Shown: positions 35,481 through 48,100 of the stretch, one piece after another
Layout of the letters: each line of letters starts with the position of its first letter
How positions within the stretch are numbered: the first letter of the stretch is position 1
Origin: Luidia sarsii
Taxonomy: Eukaryota; Echinodermata; Asteroidea; Paxillosida; Luidiidae
NCBI GenBank assembly: GCA_949987565.1
Contig: OX465112.1
Location: 18,821,361-18,885,360, forward strand
Direction: 5' to 3'
DNA length: 64,000 nucleotides
Program-made: the position numbers and the translations under genes
The notes under the pieces: model-generated
What the model was told of the DNA's origin: nothing
Databases searched by the model: none
Seen by the model: only the letters and a program-made list of their open reading frames with translations

Positions 35481-38236
35481 AGACCCTAAATGAGGCCAAG
35501 TAAAATGCCATACGTCACAACTGAATGAAGGTGTGGGTTACATGGGACCTTGTTGTTCTTAACAAACTCTGACACGAATCCCCCCAAATGCTCATGAAGA
35601 TACGTACCTTCAACATGTAGCGAGCCCAGGCACAGAGTAGACAATGCAGGTCCAGATAGCGCAGAGCTCTCGTCCTAAAATCCAGGGGAATTCGACCCTA
35701 AGCAGGGGAACTCGACCCGTTGGTTTTGTACACTTCGATGTCACTCCGTGGCGGTCGGACAAACATGGCGGCCACGCTGATTATAGCTTTCTACGTGCGT
35801 CAGTGCAGTAGGCATTGCCAAATCTCTGCACGTGTCCTGAACTCACAGGCTATGGCTTCTACTTACACATGAGTCTATGGAAGCCTCCGACCAATGGCTG
35901 CAGCCAGTTCCCATTGCCTCGTGTGCAATTTCCAGCCGCTCTGCATGCCCAGCGTTGCGTGCTCGCAAACAGCGGTCAAAGCATTCCACAGATTGCGCCA
36001 AGCCATTCATTGGCTGTACGCTCCACTCATGAATATGCATAATATATCAAACTGCCCCTTCAACTCGATAATGATGTAGTCTTTGTTCAAGTCTTCTTAA
36101 CCCTCAAAGAGCTGGGTTAACCATCTCAGATCTCGGTCGTTCAATGATGGATTCAAATGATATTTTGGTAATAGAGAATTACATTATGAAATTGTTTACA
36201 AAATTTCATTTGAATAAATTAATCTTTTGTGTAATTATAGCTTGTTTATTTTCATGAGTCAATTTTTGGTACTTTTTCATCTTTTCTGTGTTTTTTTTTA
36301 TTGAATTTCCCATTTTTTATATTGAATTTCCCAATTTTTATATTGAATTTCCCATATTTTTTTATTGAATTACTGGAACAGGAACAGGAATAACCACTGA
36401 CTACGATGTGGGGTTTGTCCCTAAGACCACAAAATAAGTTCATCTGGCTTTGAATTCAACAAAAATACAATTTCCACGTCAATAGGAAGAACAGTTTGCA
36501 AACAGGATATGGTACGGTATATGTCATTTGGGTATTTATTGATTTCATGGGGCGTATAGTGTGTGTGGTATCACATGACACAAGAACCCCCTCCAGGTAA
36601 CTAACAATTGAAATAATACACCTTAAAAATGTAGCGAGGCTGGAGTTTGAATCCTAGGGGAAACTTTCTGGAAGGCACAAAACCGCAGAATGCTTTCAAG
36701 AAAATCCCACTAGAATACAAACGCCAGGCTCTCTAAATCATGAAATCATATTGAAATCATATTTGTGGTCAAAATTGTTTTATATCACTTATTTTTTTCG
36801 TAACAATTTTAAAAAATGCCAAAGGAAACTTTTAATAGAACTTGGATAGAAACTTTTTTTTTTACATAATTTCTAATGTTATGAAAACAAAAATAAATAA
36901 CCAATCATCAAATTATCTCAACTGATTTAGAAGAAAACGAAAGAAAGAAATCATGAATCTGCGATAAAAATTGACATGGAAATAAAATTAAACACTACAT
37001 TGTACATGGAAAGTTACTTCAATAATAATCATAATCTTCAATAGATAGAACTGCATGGATTACAATAAACAGATGAAAAATGTCTATGTTTACTTAAATT
37101 CTAGAAATTGGTTATTGTTTGGTATATGATGGTTTCTATGACTACCAGCTCCATTGCAAGACAGTCTACCACCTCTAGGATTTTCTTTAAATTGAACAGA
37201 AATAGGCTTTTATTTGGGGATTGGTTGTGCCATTAATATATATAATTCCAGGTCTTTCATTTAATATAACACATGTATATATCTCGTAACAGTATGAAAG
37301 CTGTACAAACACATCCTTAAAAAATGAACAACGTTGTCTTATGAATTATAAGCACTCACTGCCCGCCTATCCCTAATCATGTAGACTCAGCATGTGCTCT
37401 TTAACGCCCTCTAAGTTCTATGAGAGAGAGCAATGGCGATAGAATTTGGAAACTACAGCCAAACACCTCAATCCAAGGGCTACACACCAGCACACACCCC
37501 ATCACTGTCTCTGAAAACAGAAATACTATACAATCCTTTAATACTGACTTGAGATTAGAAAACAACTGTACACAATGGATATTTAATGCTTTGAGGAAAA
37601 CAAATACATTTTAGTGTGTTTGGTGGTGGTGGTGCAGTGCGCTAATAAATTGTAAATATTATCTTTTCCTGCTGCAGTTTCTTCCCAAAACATTCAGCAC
37701 TGGTTCTGCTAAAGGCCATCAATTATCTGGACGTCACTTCAGCATATAGCCTGTCATTTTATATTCATTATTTTAACCCTTCCTTGGGAACGTGGAATCA
37801 ATATCACCGTCTCCTACACAGACAACTGTGCTTAATAATTCATGCACTGAGCGAGCACTAGTCCTCCCCTCCCCCCCCCAAAAAAAACGACTACCGATAG
37901 CTTGGGCTTCCCTGCACAAACACCATCATTAGCGGCGCAATGTGCAAAGAAACACATTGGCCAGTATAAAAATTCATGGTGCGGAAATGAATGCAAATGT
38001 GTGTTGCCCAAACAACCCCCGAAGGCGAGTTCAGCTTGAAATGCCACATGCAGGCAACTGATTGTGAGAGGAAGCGTGGAGGGTGATCGAGGGGGCTTGG
38101 AAACGAAGGCATGGGATTAGATGAGGGACTTACTGACGGCACTGAGGCGTCTGGGAAATCTGCTAAGCGAGAATGAGCTCAACCCTGACAACAGAGACCA
38201 ATATCATAGAGCCACTTAGGCACCAGCACATTTGCC
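35481..38236. other. Intergenic region, no gene recognised
   Basis: AT-rich DNA. A repeat of TTTTTATATTGAATTTCCCA (four units) lies at about 36290-36368. A badly degenerated inverted pair of the Penelope-associated motif lies at about 36636-36740 (TTTGAATCCTAGGGGAAAC and CTAGAATACAAACGCCAGGC). No exon-like frame is seen. Confidence 0.45.
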
Positions 38237-38600
38237 TAAAGACCCTATACACCATTGGTAACAGTCAAACGATTGCCACATATATTTGTTAAAGCAGTAA
38301 AAAAAAAAAAGCTATTGTACTGCGAAGGTTTTAGCTCAAATGGCAATCTGAGAAAGTCGAAAAAGGCAACAAAAATCACGGTTTTCGCACCGTTCTGTAG
38401 AGTAAGAAATAATTTATTACTCGCAAGTAATAAACTATTTGTCGATGTTTGACTGAAGATTTCTCAAAAATGTACAGCATCCCAGACCGTAAGATTTCAA
38501 CATGAGGATTATATCATGACCATCTACAAACTGTGTATATTAGAAGGAAATCTGTGGACATCGATGTTTTCCGATCTTACCAATGTTGTATTGGGCCTGA
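38237..38600. mobile_element. MITE-like element, family I (copy 2)
   Basis: Same termini (TAAAGACCCTATACACCATT and ACCAATGTTGTATTGGGCC) and same internal words as the copy at 23975-24337, with moderate divergence. Confidence 0.7.
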
Positions 38601-38961
38601 GTACCAAAAGCCTTACTGAATGAAATCAGGGCCACATACTTTAGCAAGAGGGTGAGAGATGACTATTTACCCGTCAGTTGTGGCATTATATCGTAACATG
38701 ATTCCTGCGCTGCCAAGACGAGACATATCCGATTTCATGTCAAACTAGAGTATCATCCCTAATCCCTTCTCTAATGTACGGTCGGCCGCATCATTATTTC
38801 AGTCATGTAAGCTGCTCCCAATGCATACAGCAGTAACCTGTCAGTTCAATTAGTAACTCCCATTATTGATCAGGCTCTGTGCATATCAACTGAGCCACAT
38901 GTACGTAGTTATAATTATATGTAATGAGCTATGTACATGTATAAACATTGGTGATAAACAA

Positions 38962-39115
38962 AAATGTTGCAAACTGCTTACTGACTAAAATTACCAAAAT
39001 GTAAATCTTAAAATTTAGTGGGCCTGACATTTCGATCCTAGCAGGACCTTTCTCAAAGGCCTTTGAGAAAGGTCCTGCTAGGATCGAAACGTCAGGCCCA
39101 CTAAATTTTAAGATG
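38962..39115. mobile_element. Penelope-associated repeat, head-to-head pair with almost no spacer
   Basis: A minus copy (TTGCAAACTGCTTACTGACT to GGACCTTTCTCAAAGG) abuts a plus copy (CCTTTGAGAAAGGTCCTGCT to GGCCCACTAAATTTTAAG). The junction is a near-perfect palindrome centred at about 39060. This is the best preserved pair in the window. Confidence 0.85.
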
Positions 39116-39175
39116 TATAAACATTGTGCAAGTTCCATGTAATTCATGGAGTGTTTTGTCCTACTCAACTTATAC

Positions 39176-39305
39176 TTAGCCTTAAGCACTCACTGCTTTG
39201 CCACGAATGCCTGCTGAAAACAAGCAGCCCGGGTGGGATTCTAACCAACAACTCCTGCTTTCTGAACCACTGGACCATCGAGCTGGTCGAGGTCATGTGG
39301 TTGAT
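39176..39305 (-). mobile_element. tRNA-derived SINE, family 2 (copy)
   Basis: The minus strand has GGTCCAGTGGTTCAGAAAGC, AGGAGTTGTTGGTTAGAATC and CAGCAGGCATTCGTGGCAAA, matching the repeats at 15640-15815 and 52405-52555. The B-box region is degraded. Confidence 0.5.
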
Positions 39306-39401
39306 TCAAATGTGTACAGCAGCATATACCGCTATGCATCATACTGTAGATATGGTCTGATTTTGCACAGTAGGGTTTTACATGTACATGTACACATGTA
39401 C

Positions 39402-39769
39402 TTAAAGCCCCTACACAACATTGGTAAGATCGAAAAACAGAAATGTTCACAGATTTACATGAAACTTATACAGTTTGAATATTGTTATAGTATTAGTAGA
39501 AACCTTGCATTGAAATATTTCAGCCTAAGATGTTGTATTTTGTAAATAGTTTACGTCTCACCGAGATCTAAACTATTTTTCGGAACAGTACGGTGTTGAA
39601 TGCTGCATTTTTGAGAAACAAATTTAACGGTTTTCACGATTTTCTCGAGACTCGGTTGGTGGATTTAGCTGAAATGTTCACAGGTGTGCTATTTCATGCA
39701 TATGTTGGATCAGACAACGTATGGATGCTATTCTTTGACCTCGACCAATGTTGTGAAGGGGCTTTAAAG
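39402..39769. mobile_element. MITE-like element, family II (copy 2)
   Basis: TTAAAGCCCCTACACAACAT at the left and CCAATGTTGTGAAGGGGCTT TAA at the right are good inverted repeats. The ends suggest a TTAA-type target. The interior matches the copy at 26153-26504. Confidence 0.75.
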
Positions 39770-39914
39770 TAAGTTATACTGCCTCGGCCCTCAAATGTTC
39801 AAATCATTGTTTTAAGTGCTGTGAAGGGTTAGGGTGGGGTTAACCAATTACCCGGGTGATGTACAAGGGCCACCTTACATGTACATGAACCAAGTTACTG
39901 TACAGGTAGGTGTG

Positions 39915-40650
39915 TATTAACCCAAGTTATTTCTGCATAAACCAAGTCATTTGTGCATAAACCCAAGTTATTTGTGCATAAACCAAGTCATTTGTGCATA
40001 AACCAAGTCATTTGTGCATAAACCAAGTTTCATTTTCATTGACCAAGGGATATAGAGATCAGTTACAAAGAATAATGCGTTGGCCGGTACTGTGGTATGA
40101 ATCAACTAAGTGAAAATAAACCAAGTTTGTGTATTATGATGGAGTGGGGTTAACCATTTACCAACATACATGTACATGGGTCAGCTTACATGTACAGTTA
40201 GGTGTGCATTTTTTTACTTGTACATTAAACAAGTTACATGTACATGTATGTGTACATTGACCAAGTTATTTGTTAGTGTACATTGACCAAGTTATTTGTA
40301 CGTGTACATTGACCAAGTTATTTGTACATTGATCAAGTTACATGTATTTGTACATTGACCAAGTTATTTGTACATTGATCAAGTTACATGAAGATCAGTT
40401 ATAAAGAAGAATGCTTTGGCAGGTACATATGATTAAACAAAGTGAAATTAAACACAGTTTATGTATTGAGAGTACATGTACATTAACCAAGTTACCTGGA
40501 TATTAACCTCATTACATGTTCATGACATTAACCGGATTAAATGCATGTTAAACAGATTATGTACGCATTAACCAAGTTGTTCATGTACAGTATTATATAT
40601 CGAACTGCAAGTTGTACATGTACATTAACCAAGTTACAAGACATGGTCAT
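39915..40650 (+). repeat. Degenerate tandem repeats of ACCAAGTTATTTGTACATTG type
   Basis: Two blocks with units of about 20-22 bp: TAAACCAAGTCATTTGTGCA near 39930-40035 and CATTGACCAAGTTATTTGTA near 40225-40400, with looser copies up to 40640. Interspersed with TACATG words. Confidence 0.75.
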
Positions 40651-40670
40651 ACAGTAGCATCATTCCAGTA

Positions 40671-40850
40671 CAGTGGAACATCGCTATAACGAACATCCTG
40701 GGATCCGTAAAAAAATTTCAGTCTAGTGGTTTTCCCTTATAGCAGTTGCGGCCGCATATTTTGTACACAGAAATTGGGAGCCGAAGGGCATGTTAGTTAT
40801 AGCCGAATGTATATCGGTATATCGGCGTTCGTTATAGCGACGTTCAACTG
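40671..40850. mobile_element. pogo-like (Tc1/mariner superfamily) MITE, 180 bp
   Basis: Inverted repeats CAGTGGAACATCGCTATAAC GAAC and GTTCGTTATAGCGACGTTCA ACTG bound 180 bp and are flanked by TA on both sides (40669-40670 and 40851-40852). TIRs of the form CAGTNGAACNTCGNTATAACGAAC with TA duplications are typical of pogo/Tigger-type elements. No transposase is present. Confidence 0.8.
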
Positions 40851-40852
40851 TA

Positions 40853-43800
40853 CCATGAATCGGACAAGGTGTTTGTGTAGAAGCCCTACTCATCTTTTTT
40901 TTTTCCTCAGATGATCGAGGCTGTTTCAAAAGCACGAGGAACGAAAATCACTACCAGAATTGGACTAAAATAAAAATGGCCATATTTTGCAAGGCTCAGA
41001 AATGGCCAATGGCACGAATGGAATCAAGTGATCAAACCGTGCCAGACTCATTCAAAATAATCCCATGTTTTTGTTTTTCAATTCATCTCTCTTGTAATGA
41101 CACCCCCTCCCAAAATGAAACAACAACATTGCACCCTGTGTACCCTTCCCACACTGAACAAAACAGCACCCTTTTTTTTTTTCAATGCAGAGTTATCACA
41201 CACATTAAATGACATACTTACGATGCATTTTAAGTACTATGTTGACATTTTCTGTATACCGTTACCTTTTTCGTCTTCGGAAGTCTCATGCAAAACGCGA
41301 CAACGAACGAGCGAGGAACCTCATGGCAAGGGCATGAGGTACAAATGAACGGATCGACGATGGTGATCGATACAAGATCATTGCCAAGAAGAGTGCCATA
41401 AGGCAAAGGAGATATTGCTATGATTTTAAGGTCAAACACATGTACACTGTCGTCCCGATTACAATCTGATCTATCCATATATATTCTGTTTTCCTTTGGA
41501 TGAAAATGAGGTTTTCATTAATGCTGCAACATTCTCATAAAAAAATCCCCTTTATTCCAATTTTGTCAACTTGAGGATATCACTGAGATTTTGGGGAAAG
41601 TACCGATACATATCAACCTTTCATCGCAACAAAGTTCTACACTTAGTCAGATGTAATCAGATGGTTAGGGAAACTGTTATATCTTAATAGCTGGTCTAAA
41701 GTACATTGAGAAAAATTTGACACAAGCGGAGTGTCTTTTAAAAATAATCGGAGACTGACAAGCAGGGGTAGGAAACACTGTGGAGCATGCATGATTAACG
41801 ATACAGTACGGTCGGCAAGCTGACTTTTTGGTTGACATGAAAGTGTGTGGGGGACACAGCCATAAAGCATCTTCTACTGCACACATTGGCCTGAGGGTGA
41901 TGCAGCCACTGTGGTATCCTGCAGCCACTGTGGAGCCTCAGATCCTAGCCGTAGGCATAGCCATAGTCACATGCACAGCAACATTAGAAGGGCCTGACGT
42001 TTTGATCCTAGCACGACCCTTTCCAAGAGGACCTGTCTCTGAGAAAGGTCCTGCTAGGATCGAAACATCAGGCCCTCTTGATTTTTGAGCTTTCAAACTT
42101 CAGATCGGAAATTGTGTTGAAATAAGGCCTGACAAGTTTCAATGCAAGACATTTGTTGACTCAAAAAAACAAACAAAAAAGATTTAGGCTCTAGGACTTC
42201 CCGGAGGAAGTCCGACACGGGATGACTGCCAAATTTATCCGACCACGCCATAAAACTACAGGACGCGCTGTTCAGCTGATTGTTTTGTGCAATTAGACGC
42301 TGAAGCTGTGCTAGAAATGACTGGCCGTTGCCACTGCAGCACTTGTCCCGTGCAATGCATGACCTCAATCCCACAGGATGTTGAGCAAAGTAATCACGAT
42401 ACGGAAGGCCTCGGAGCATTTTTTTTCTTTTTTTTTACTGGAGGCGTCCGACAATCTGTGCCAGCGGCCAGCGGGGTGGGGTTTGTTTTTGTTTGGTTTT
42501 CTGGCCAGGAAAATAAAAACGGAGAGAAAGAAAAGAAGGCAGGAAACAGAGAGGGCTCGATGTCCGACTGAGGGAAGACATTGACTCGGTGTACATGAGC
42601 TACGCTATCTGTGAGGCTACGTGAACATGAATCATGGATCAGGGATCGGTGGCGGGGACCTGCTGAAGCAAAGTAAAAGCAAAACACCAAAACAATTGCT
42701 TAGCATGAAAACATCACTACCATCCACATGATTAGCATAGATGAAACACACTGTGCATATTGTGCATTACATTAGTGCACAAATACATGTACAGTATATA
42801 TGCAATTGCATGTACGTGTAATGGCATTATGTGCATGTAATATATGTGCGAGTGTATACGTGTGAGCCTTGATGTGCAGATTTGCATATAGTGACGCATG
42901 TGGGGATTGAATGGGTTACGTGCATGAGCGGTGATACTGTGTGGTGCTTCGATGAGAGGCTTTGGGGAACCAGCTCTGTGGTGCCTGTGGATATTGCATG
43001 CAGAGGTGAAGACTGGTACCAAGCACTTTTTTTGGGGGGGGGGATAGTTCCTGTGAATTATTGCTCAATGAACTGAGAGTGAGAGACCACAACAATGACA
43101 GATCATATGTTACGCTTAAAACTGATCATGATTTTCCTTAATCTTACTCCGTTTGAGTAATAAACAGTTACAAATGGCATTAGTTTCTTGTGTTTGCACT
43201 GGTCTAATTTCATAGCTCACTAAAGATTACTGTAGCTTGAGTTATCAGCTGAATGAAACATTCAGGAAAATTACAAAGGTGGGATGGGAGTGAAATGGAA
43301 CAGCCTTTTGACAAGGATAATATATCTTTTCCTTTATATAAAAAAAATTAATGTCATAGAGAAAAAATAAACATGGCTATCTATTGATTGAGTTATTTCA
43401 ATCTTTAAAATTCTAAACATTTTTTTTCTAGTACCAAGAAGTAACATCATCTTCCTCTGCTAAACTTTGACAAAAAGAGGAAAGAGATAGAACCCAAAAT
43501 GTTGGATTATTCAAACGTGGAAGACTGTGGACAAAAGGTCCCCATTCGAGTCAAACTTCTGGCAGTAATTAATTGAGGAAAATGTTTGCAATGTCATTCA
43601 CATAGGCTATTTGATTAAATTATCTCTCCGTTTATATATATGCACACGTCTGTAAATTGTACACTAAATAGCAGGAGTGAAGCTTTCTCTATCACCTTGG
43701 TGTATAAGAGATACTGAATTGTGATTGTGAATATGTAGTCATGATTCTTTCATAGAGAATGTGATTTAGTTCTACAGTGATGCTTTGTGATAGTTAACGG

Positions 43801-44810
43801 ACGATTAACTAACTACACTATTGTGAGGTCACTGGATTACACATCTTTATGGATAATTCAGGGAGATGTGAGGTGATGTAAAGATAGGGACCTTCATGTG
43901 GACATACATTAGTGCGTGATCTTCCAAACTGGTTGTTACATGCACTCGTGAACTACTAGGCTAGTACATAGTCATCTGGGATAATCAGTTTTACATGTAA
44001 ATTCTTCACGTTTTCTTGCACAAAGACTTTTGCTGTTGAAACAATCTGTCTACATAATAGTACAGGTCTCTCTACAACAGGGAATTGGGGGTGGCTGGCT
44101 ATGTCTTTCAGTCTCCAAACAAGCATGTCTAATTCCTCTGTTTGATACCCTTGGGATTTTTGGATGGCAATGCACAGGCAAAGCTTGGGTCTTATCTCAT
44201 GTCTGTGCCTACAGCATACTGATATCGATTGTGTAGATGAAATGATACATGTTTGTGCTTGGCACTTATATTACCAAGTACATCTTCAGAAATGTTACGG
44301 GGATCTTGGGCAAATGGATTTCTAGAATCACTTTGTGAAAGTATTGGCAAGGGACTGTCTGGTGTAGTTTTCAGTGTTGAAAGTGTATAATACAAGTTAT
44401 TCAGATCTTTAAAACCCAAATGGGGCCGGTCTTCAAGACATTTCGGATGCAAATAACTTTTCAAATTCCTAAAAACTTAGCCTACTGCAGGCCCTGAGCA
44501 GTAGGTTTTTCCGTTGAATTTGGACAAAGATACTCCCTGCTCATAAAACCCTTTTTTTTCTGAGAGCACGGAATTCCAGTGATCTAAAATCTACCAGGTA
44601 CTGCCTGTTTTTCTGACAGGATGGGGGATGTGGGACTTATTCTTCATTTCTAAGAGGTATTTCTGAAAGATTTAGTTCTATTTCTGAGGGTTTGCTTTGA
44701 AATACATTTCTCTATGAGGTTCTTTTTGCTTAAATGATTCCTTTTTATCAGAGATTTGTTGTTCCCGTTTTACATTTCCCTAGAAGTTTTTCTTTTTAGT
44801 TTTGTGAAGG
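40853..44810. other. Intergenic region, no gene recognised
   Basis: No exon with coding character is visible. It holds one Penelope-associated pair (listed separately), a G run near 43035 and AT-rich sequence. The CNNM 3' UTR may reach into the right end. Confidence 0.45.
41988..42085. mobile_element. Penelope-associated repeat, head-to-head pair
   Basis: GGGCCTGACGTTTTGATCCT followed by CTCTGAGAAAGGTCCTGCTA GGATCGAAACATCAGGCCC. Both cores are slightly diverged and the long tails are missing. Confidence 0.7.
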
Positions 44811-44813
44811 GTT

Positions 44814-45040
44814 GGAGATGGAATGATTTTTATTTTTGTGTGTGAGAGCTCCGAATTTCAGTTGACAAAGTTCCTCTGTAACGCCAGTTGGAGATGGAAT
44901 GATTTCATTTTTGTGTGTGAGAGCTCCGAATTTCAGTTGACAAAGTTCCTCTGTAACATCGATTGGAGGTGGAATGATTTCATTTTTGTGTGTGAGAGCT
45001 CCGAATTTCACTTGACAAAGTTCCTCTGTAAGCGGTGATT
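44814..45040 (+). repeat. Three tandem copies of a 75-76-bp unit
   Basis: GGAGATGGAATGATTT starts units at 44814, 44890 and 44965. Each contains GTGTGTGAGAGCTCCGAATT and TGACAAAGTTCCTCTGTAA. It lies just downstream of the CNNM stop codon, possibly within its 3' UTR, and is followed by a T run of about 25. Confidence 0.85.
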
Positions 45041-45132
45041 TTTTTTTTTTTTTTTTTTTTTTTGGGGGGGCTTCAGTCGGGGATGAGGAAGAAAGGGAGT
45101 GGGTGTAGCAGTGGTTGTGGTTTTGGTCTGGT

Positions 45133-48100
45133 CTACAGTGTACTCTCTGTCCTGTCCGTCCTACTGCCCAGCCCCACCTGAGTGCTCTTGATGTCTACGC
45201 CATCCTCCGAGGCCTCCTTGTTCTGCAGCGCCTCCTTGTTGGTGGCCTTCTTCCACTCCTTGTTGAAGATCTCCTTGGTCTCCGTGGGACTCTCGGCCTT
45301 CAGCTCCCGCTCCATCTTGGTGGCCAGCCGGGCGGCTGTGTACTGGTTGCGCGTGACCCGCAGGTACTGGAGGTCCGTCAGCACGCGGACGGTGAAGTCC
45401 GGCGTGAAGGGCACGGCCGGCGTGCTGGAGCCGGCGCTCATGCTGCTCCCGATGCTGGTACGACTGCCTGAGCGGGAGATGGTGCTGGAGGTGCCTGGAG
45501 ACAAGAGGAAAGATGGGCGGCGGGCGGGGTGGATGGATCAGCGGGTGGATTGATAGAAGGATTGTCATTGAATGCAATGGAATTAAGCATTGGTGAGACA
45601 ACGGGTTCAAATCAACACAGTCCCAGCCGAGGTGCTACCTACAACCGAGGCTGTATATTTCCCTGTTGGCCCAGTCTTTAGAATGGAATGGGGAGGTATC
45701 ACATATAAGGCTTCATAGGCGACAATTAGGGAGGCACATAGGGAGGCCGAGATGGGTATAGAGCGTCGGGACATGAAAACCGCTTACTTACCTCCGACCT
45801 GGGGCAGCAGGGCGTGGTGGCCGTAGAAGGCAAAGGGGCCCTGCTCAAAGACCAGGTTCTCCTTGCCGATGGTCACCTCCACCTTGCCCTGCAGTATGAT
45901 GGTGAAGTAGTCGGCCGGCTTGGCCCGCATGTACAGGTAGGCGGGATGGTGCTTGCTGTCTTCCTGGCGGATGTTGTGGTAGATGTCCTGCTCTAGGAGG
46001 CGGTGCAAGACTGTCTCCGAGATCAACTCAACCTTGAAAGGTTCCACAGCTTCGGGAGATCAAAAGAAAGAGAACAGTCTACTGAATTACCACAATCTTG
46101 AAAATTGACTGAAGTGCAAAAATCTGGAAGGTTCACTGAAATATGAAAATCTTGAAAGTTTACTGAAATGCAAACATCATAATGGTTTACTGAAATCCTA
46201 ATATCTTAAAAATTGACTGAAATACAAACATATGGAAGGCAAAATAGTAAATCTTGAAAGTTTACTGAAAGGCAAAAAATCATAAAGTTTATTGAAATGC
46301 AAAAATCTTAAACATTGACAGAAATACAAAAATCTTAAACATTGACAGAAATACAAAAATCTGGAAGGTTCACTGAAATGTGAAAATCTTGAAAGTTTAC
46401 TGAAATGCAAAAATCATAAAAAAATTACTAAAATACAAAAATCTTAAAAATTTCACACTGAATTTAATTTCCGAGTTGCATGATAATAGTTGCCATTGTC
46501 AAATACTTTAAATGAAGAAAGGAAAGGACTCAAGGAGAACTGACATATAATTTTGTGAAAGAAATAAGGTCACTCAATAGCGTCATTTTTACATCACCGT
46601 TCCAGGGCCATCCACACATAAGGCGCCTTCATTGGTACACAACTGTACATGTATTTGTATAATCATTGTCCAAAGTTGAGAAGGGATTTAAGATGAAAAA
46701 ACGTGCAAAAAGTGAATGGGCTTTTTTGGAGAAGAAAAAGAGGAGAAACAATAAAAACAAATCAGAACAAAAAGAAAGGCTTTTCTGTGATGCTGAAGAG
46801 GCAGAAAAGCCAAACACAAATGAAATATGAATAGATATTAATAAGCATTTACAGGTACATGTGCAGTTAACTACCTGTAGTACATACATGTACAGTAGCT
46901 CACATTTCTGTTTTCCTACTGCACCAGTACCTATACATGCAGTTGAGTTGCCACGACTAATTACAGTTGCCATAACAACAGTCATGGACTTTGTTTGGTA
47001 GATCATGCAATCAATTAAGGAACCAGGGCTGCACTGTCAAGCAGCTTGACAGAAATTGGATCAAGGAAATCCTTTCACCAGCTAATAAACCGCATAGCAA
47101 CCTGTGCAGAGTATTTCAGAGAGAGAGAGAGAGGAGGGGAGAGAGAGACGGACGACGCATCCAGTCTTCAATCAAGACTCCCGGGTTCCTGGTTCTGACT
47201 TTGGGAGAGAGGAACGGAGGAGGTCTCCTGGGAGGGACAAGTCTGCACCAGCATGCGCTCCCAGGGCTGGGTCCTGCCACTGGCTGCTGTCACCGTTGCT
47301 CTCTACGCCAGAGTCTCCCAGCTGCCGCTGGTGCGAGGAGAGTCCTGCAGCGCCATGGCAACAGCAGCTGACGGCGACGATCTGCAGGCGCTGCGGCAGA
47401 AGACGCTCGCTGCTTTCAAGAAGCAATGCCGCAAGGAGTGTAAGCCCACGTACTGTATACGTTTTGCAAGTATAGTCGCTGCCTCTTACACTGACATAAA
47501 TTACGGATTTATAAAACCTGCATGAGCGTTCCAAGATGCACCCCGTGGCAAATAAACAGAATTACTTAGAAAAGTCGCACTAGTAGTGGAGACAGAATCA
47601 TGATTTCAAATCCCACTAATAACCAACTTGTGTCCACGCACACCAACAAGTGGAGTCTGTTATAGTGTATGACATATCGCCATTCAAATCGTGATCCAAA
47701 TATTCATGTTGTGGCGGACAATAGGAATCAATGGTACAGTAGGGCCATGGCAGTTTTCCTGCACAATGGGCAATTTGCTGAGATCCAGTGAGAAAATTAT
47801 TGAAACGATTGAAATCTTACTCTGAATGAGTTGTCTGTTCATAGGTACCGGGTACATGTACATTGTTCATTGTACATGTGTATATATACATGTGATAGTC
47901 AGAAATACACTGTACATTCTTTATTAATGTCTGGAACTTGCTTTAAGTTTTAAATTGAAATTAAATTTTAAATTTTAAAAGAAGAGAACAAAAAGGGAAC
48001 CCGGCAGCCGCGTATTTTATTTCATTTAAAAACGGACCTGAGGTACATACATATCTCATATGTACATCAGAAAAAGGCCTCCTTTTGCCGCATATGTTCT

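Noticed and set aside
42394..42690. Phe/Ser-rich minus-strand frame near 42.5 kb
   Set aside because: No domain, strongly biased by A/T and GA runs, and not conserved with any recognisable family.
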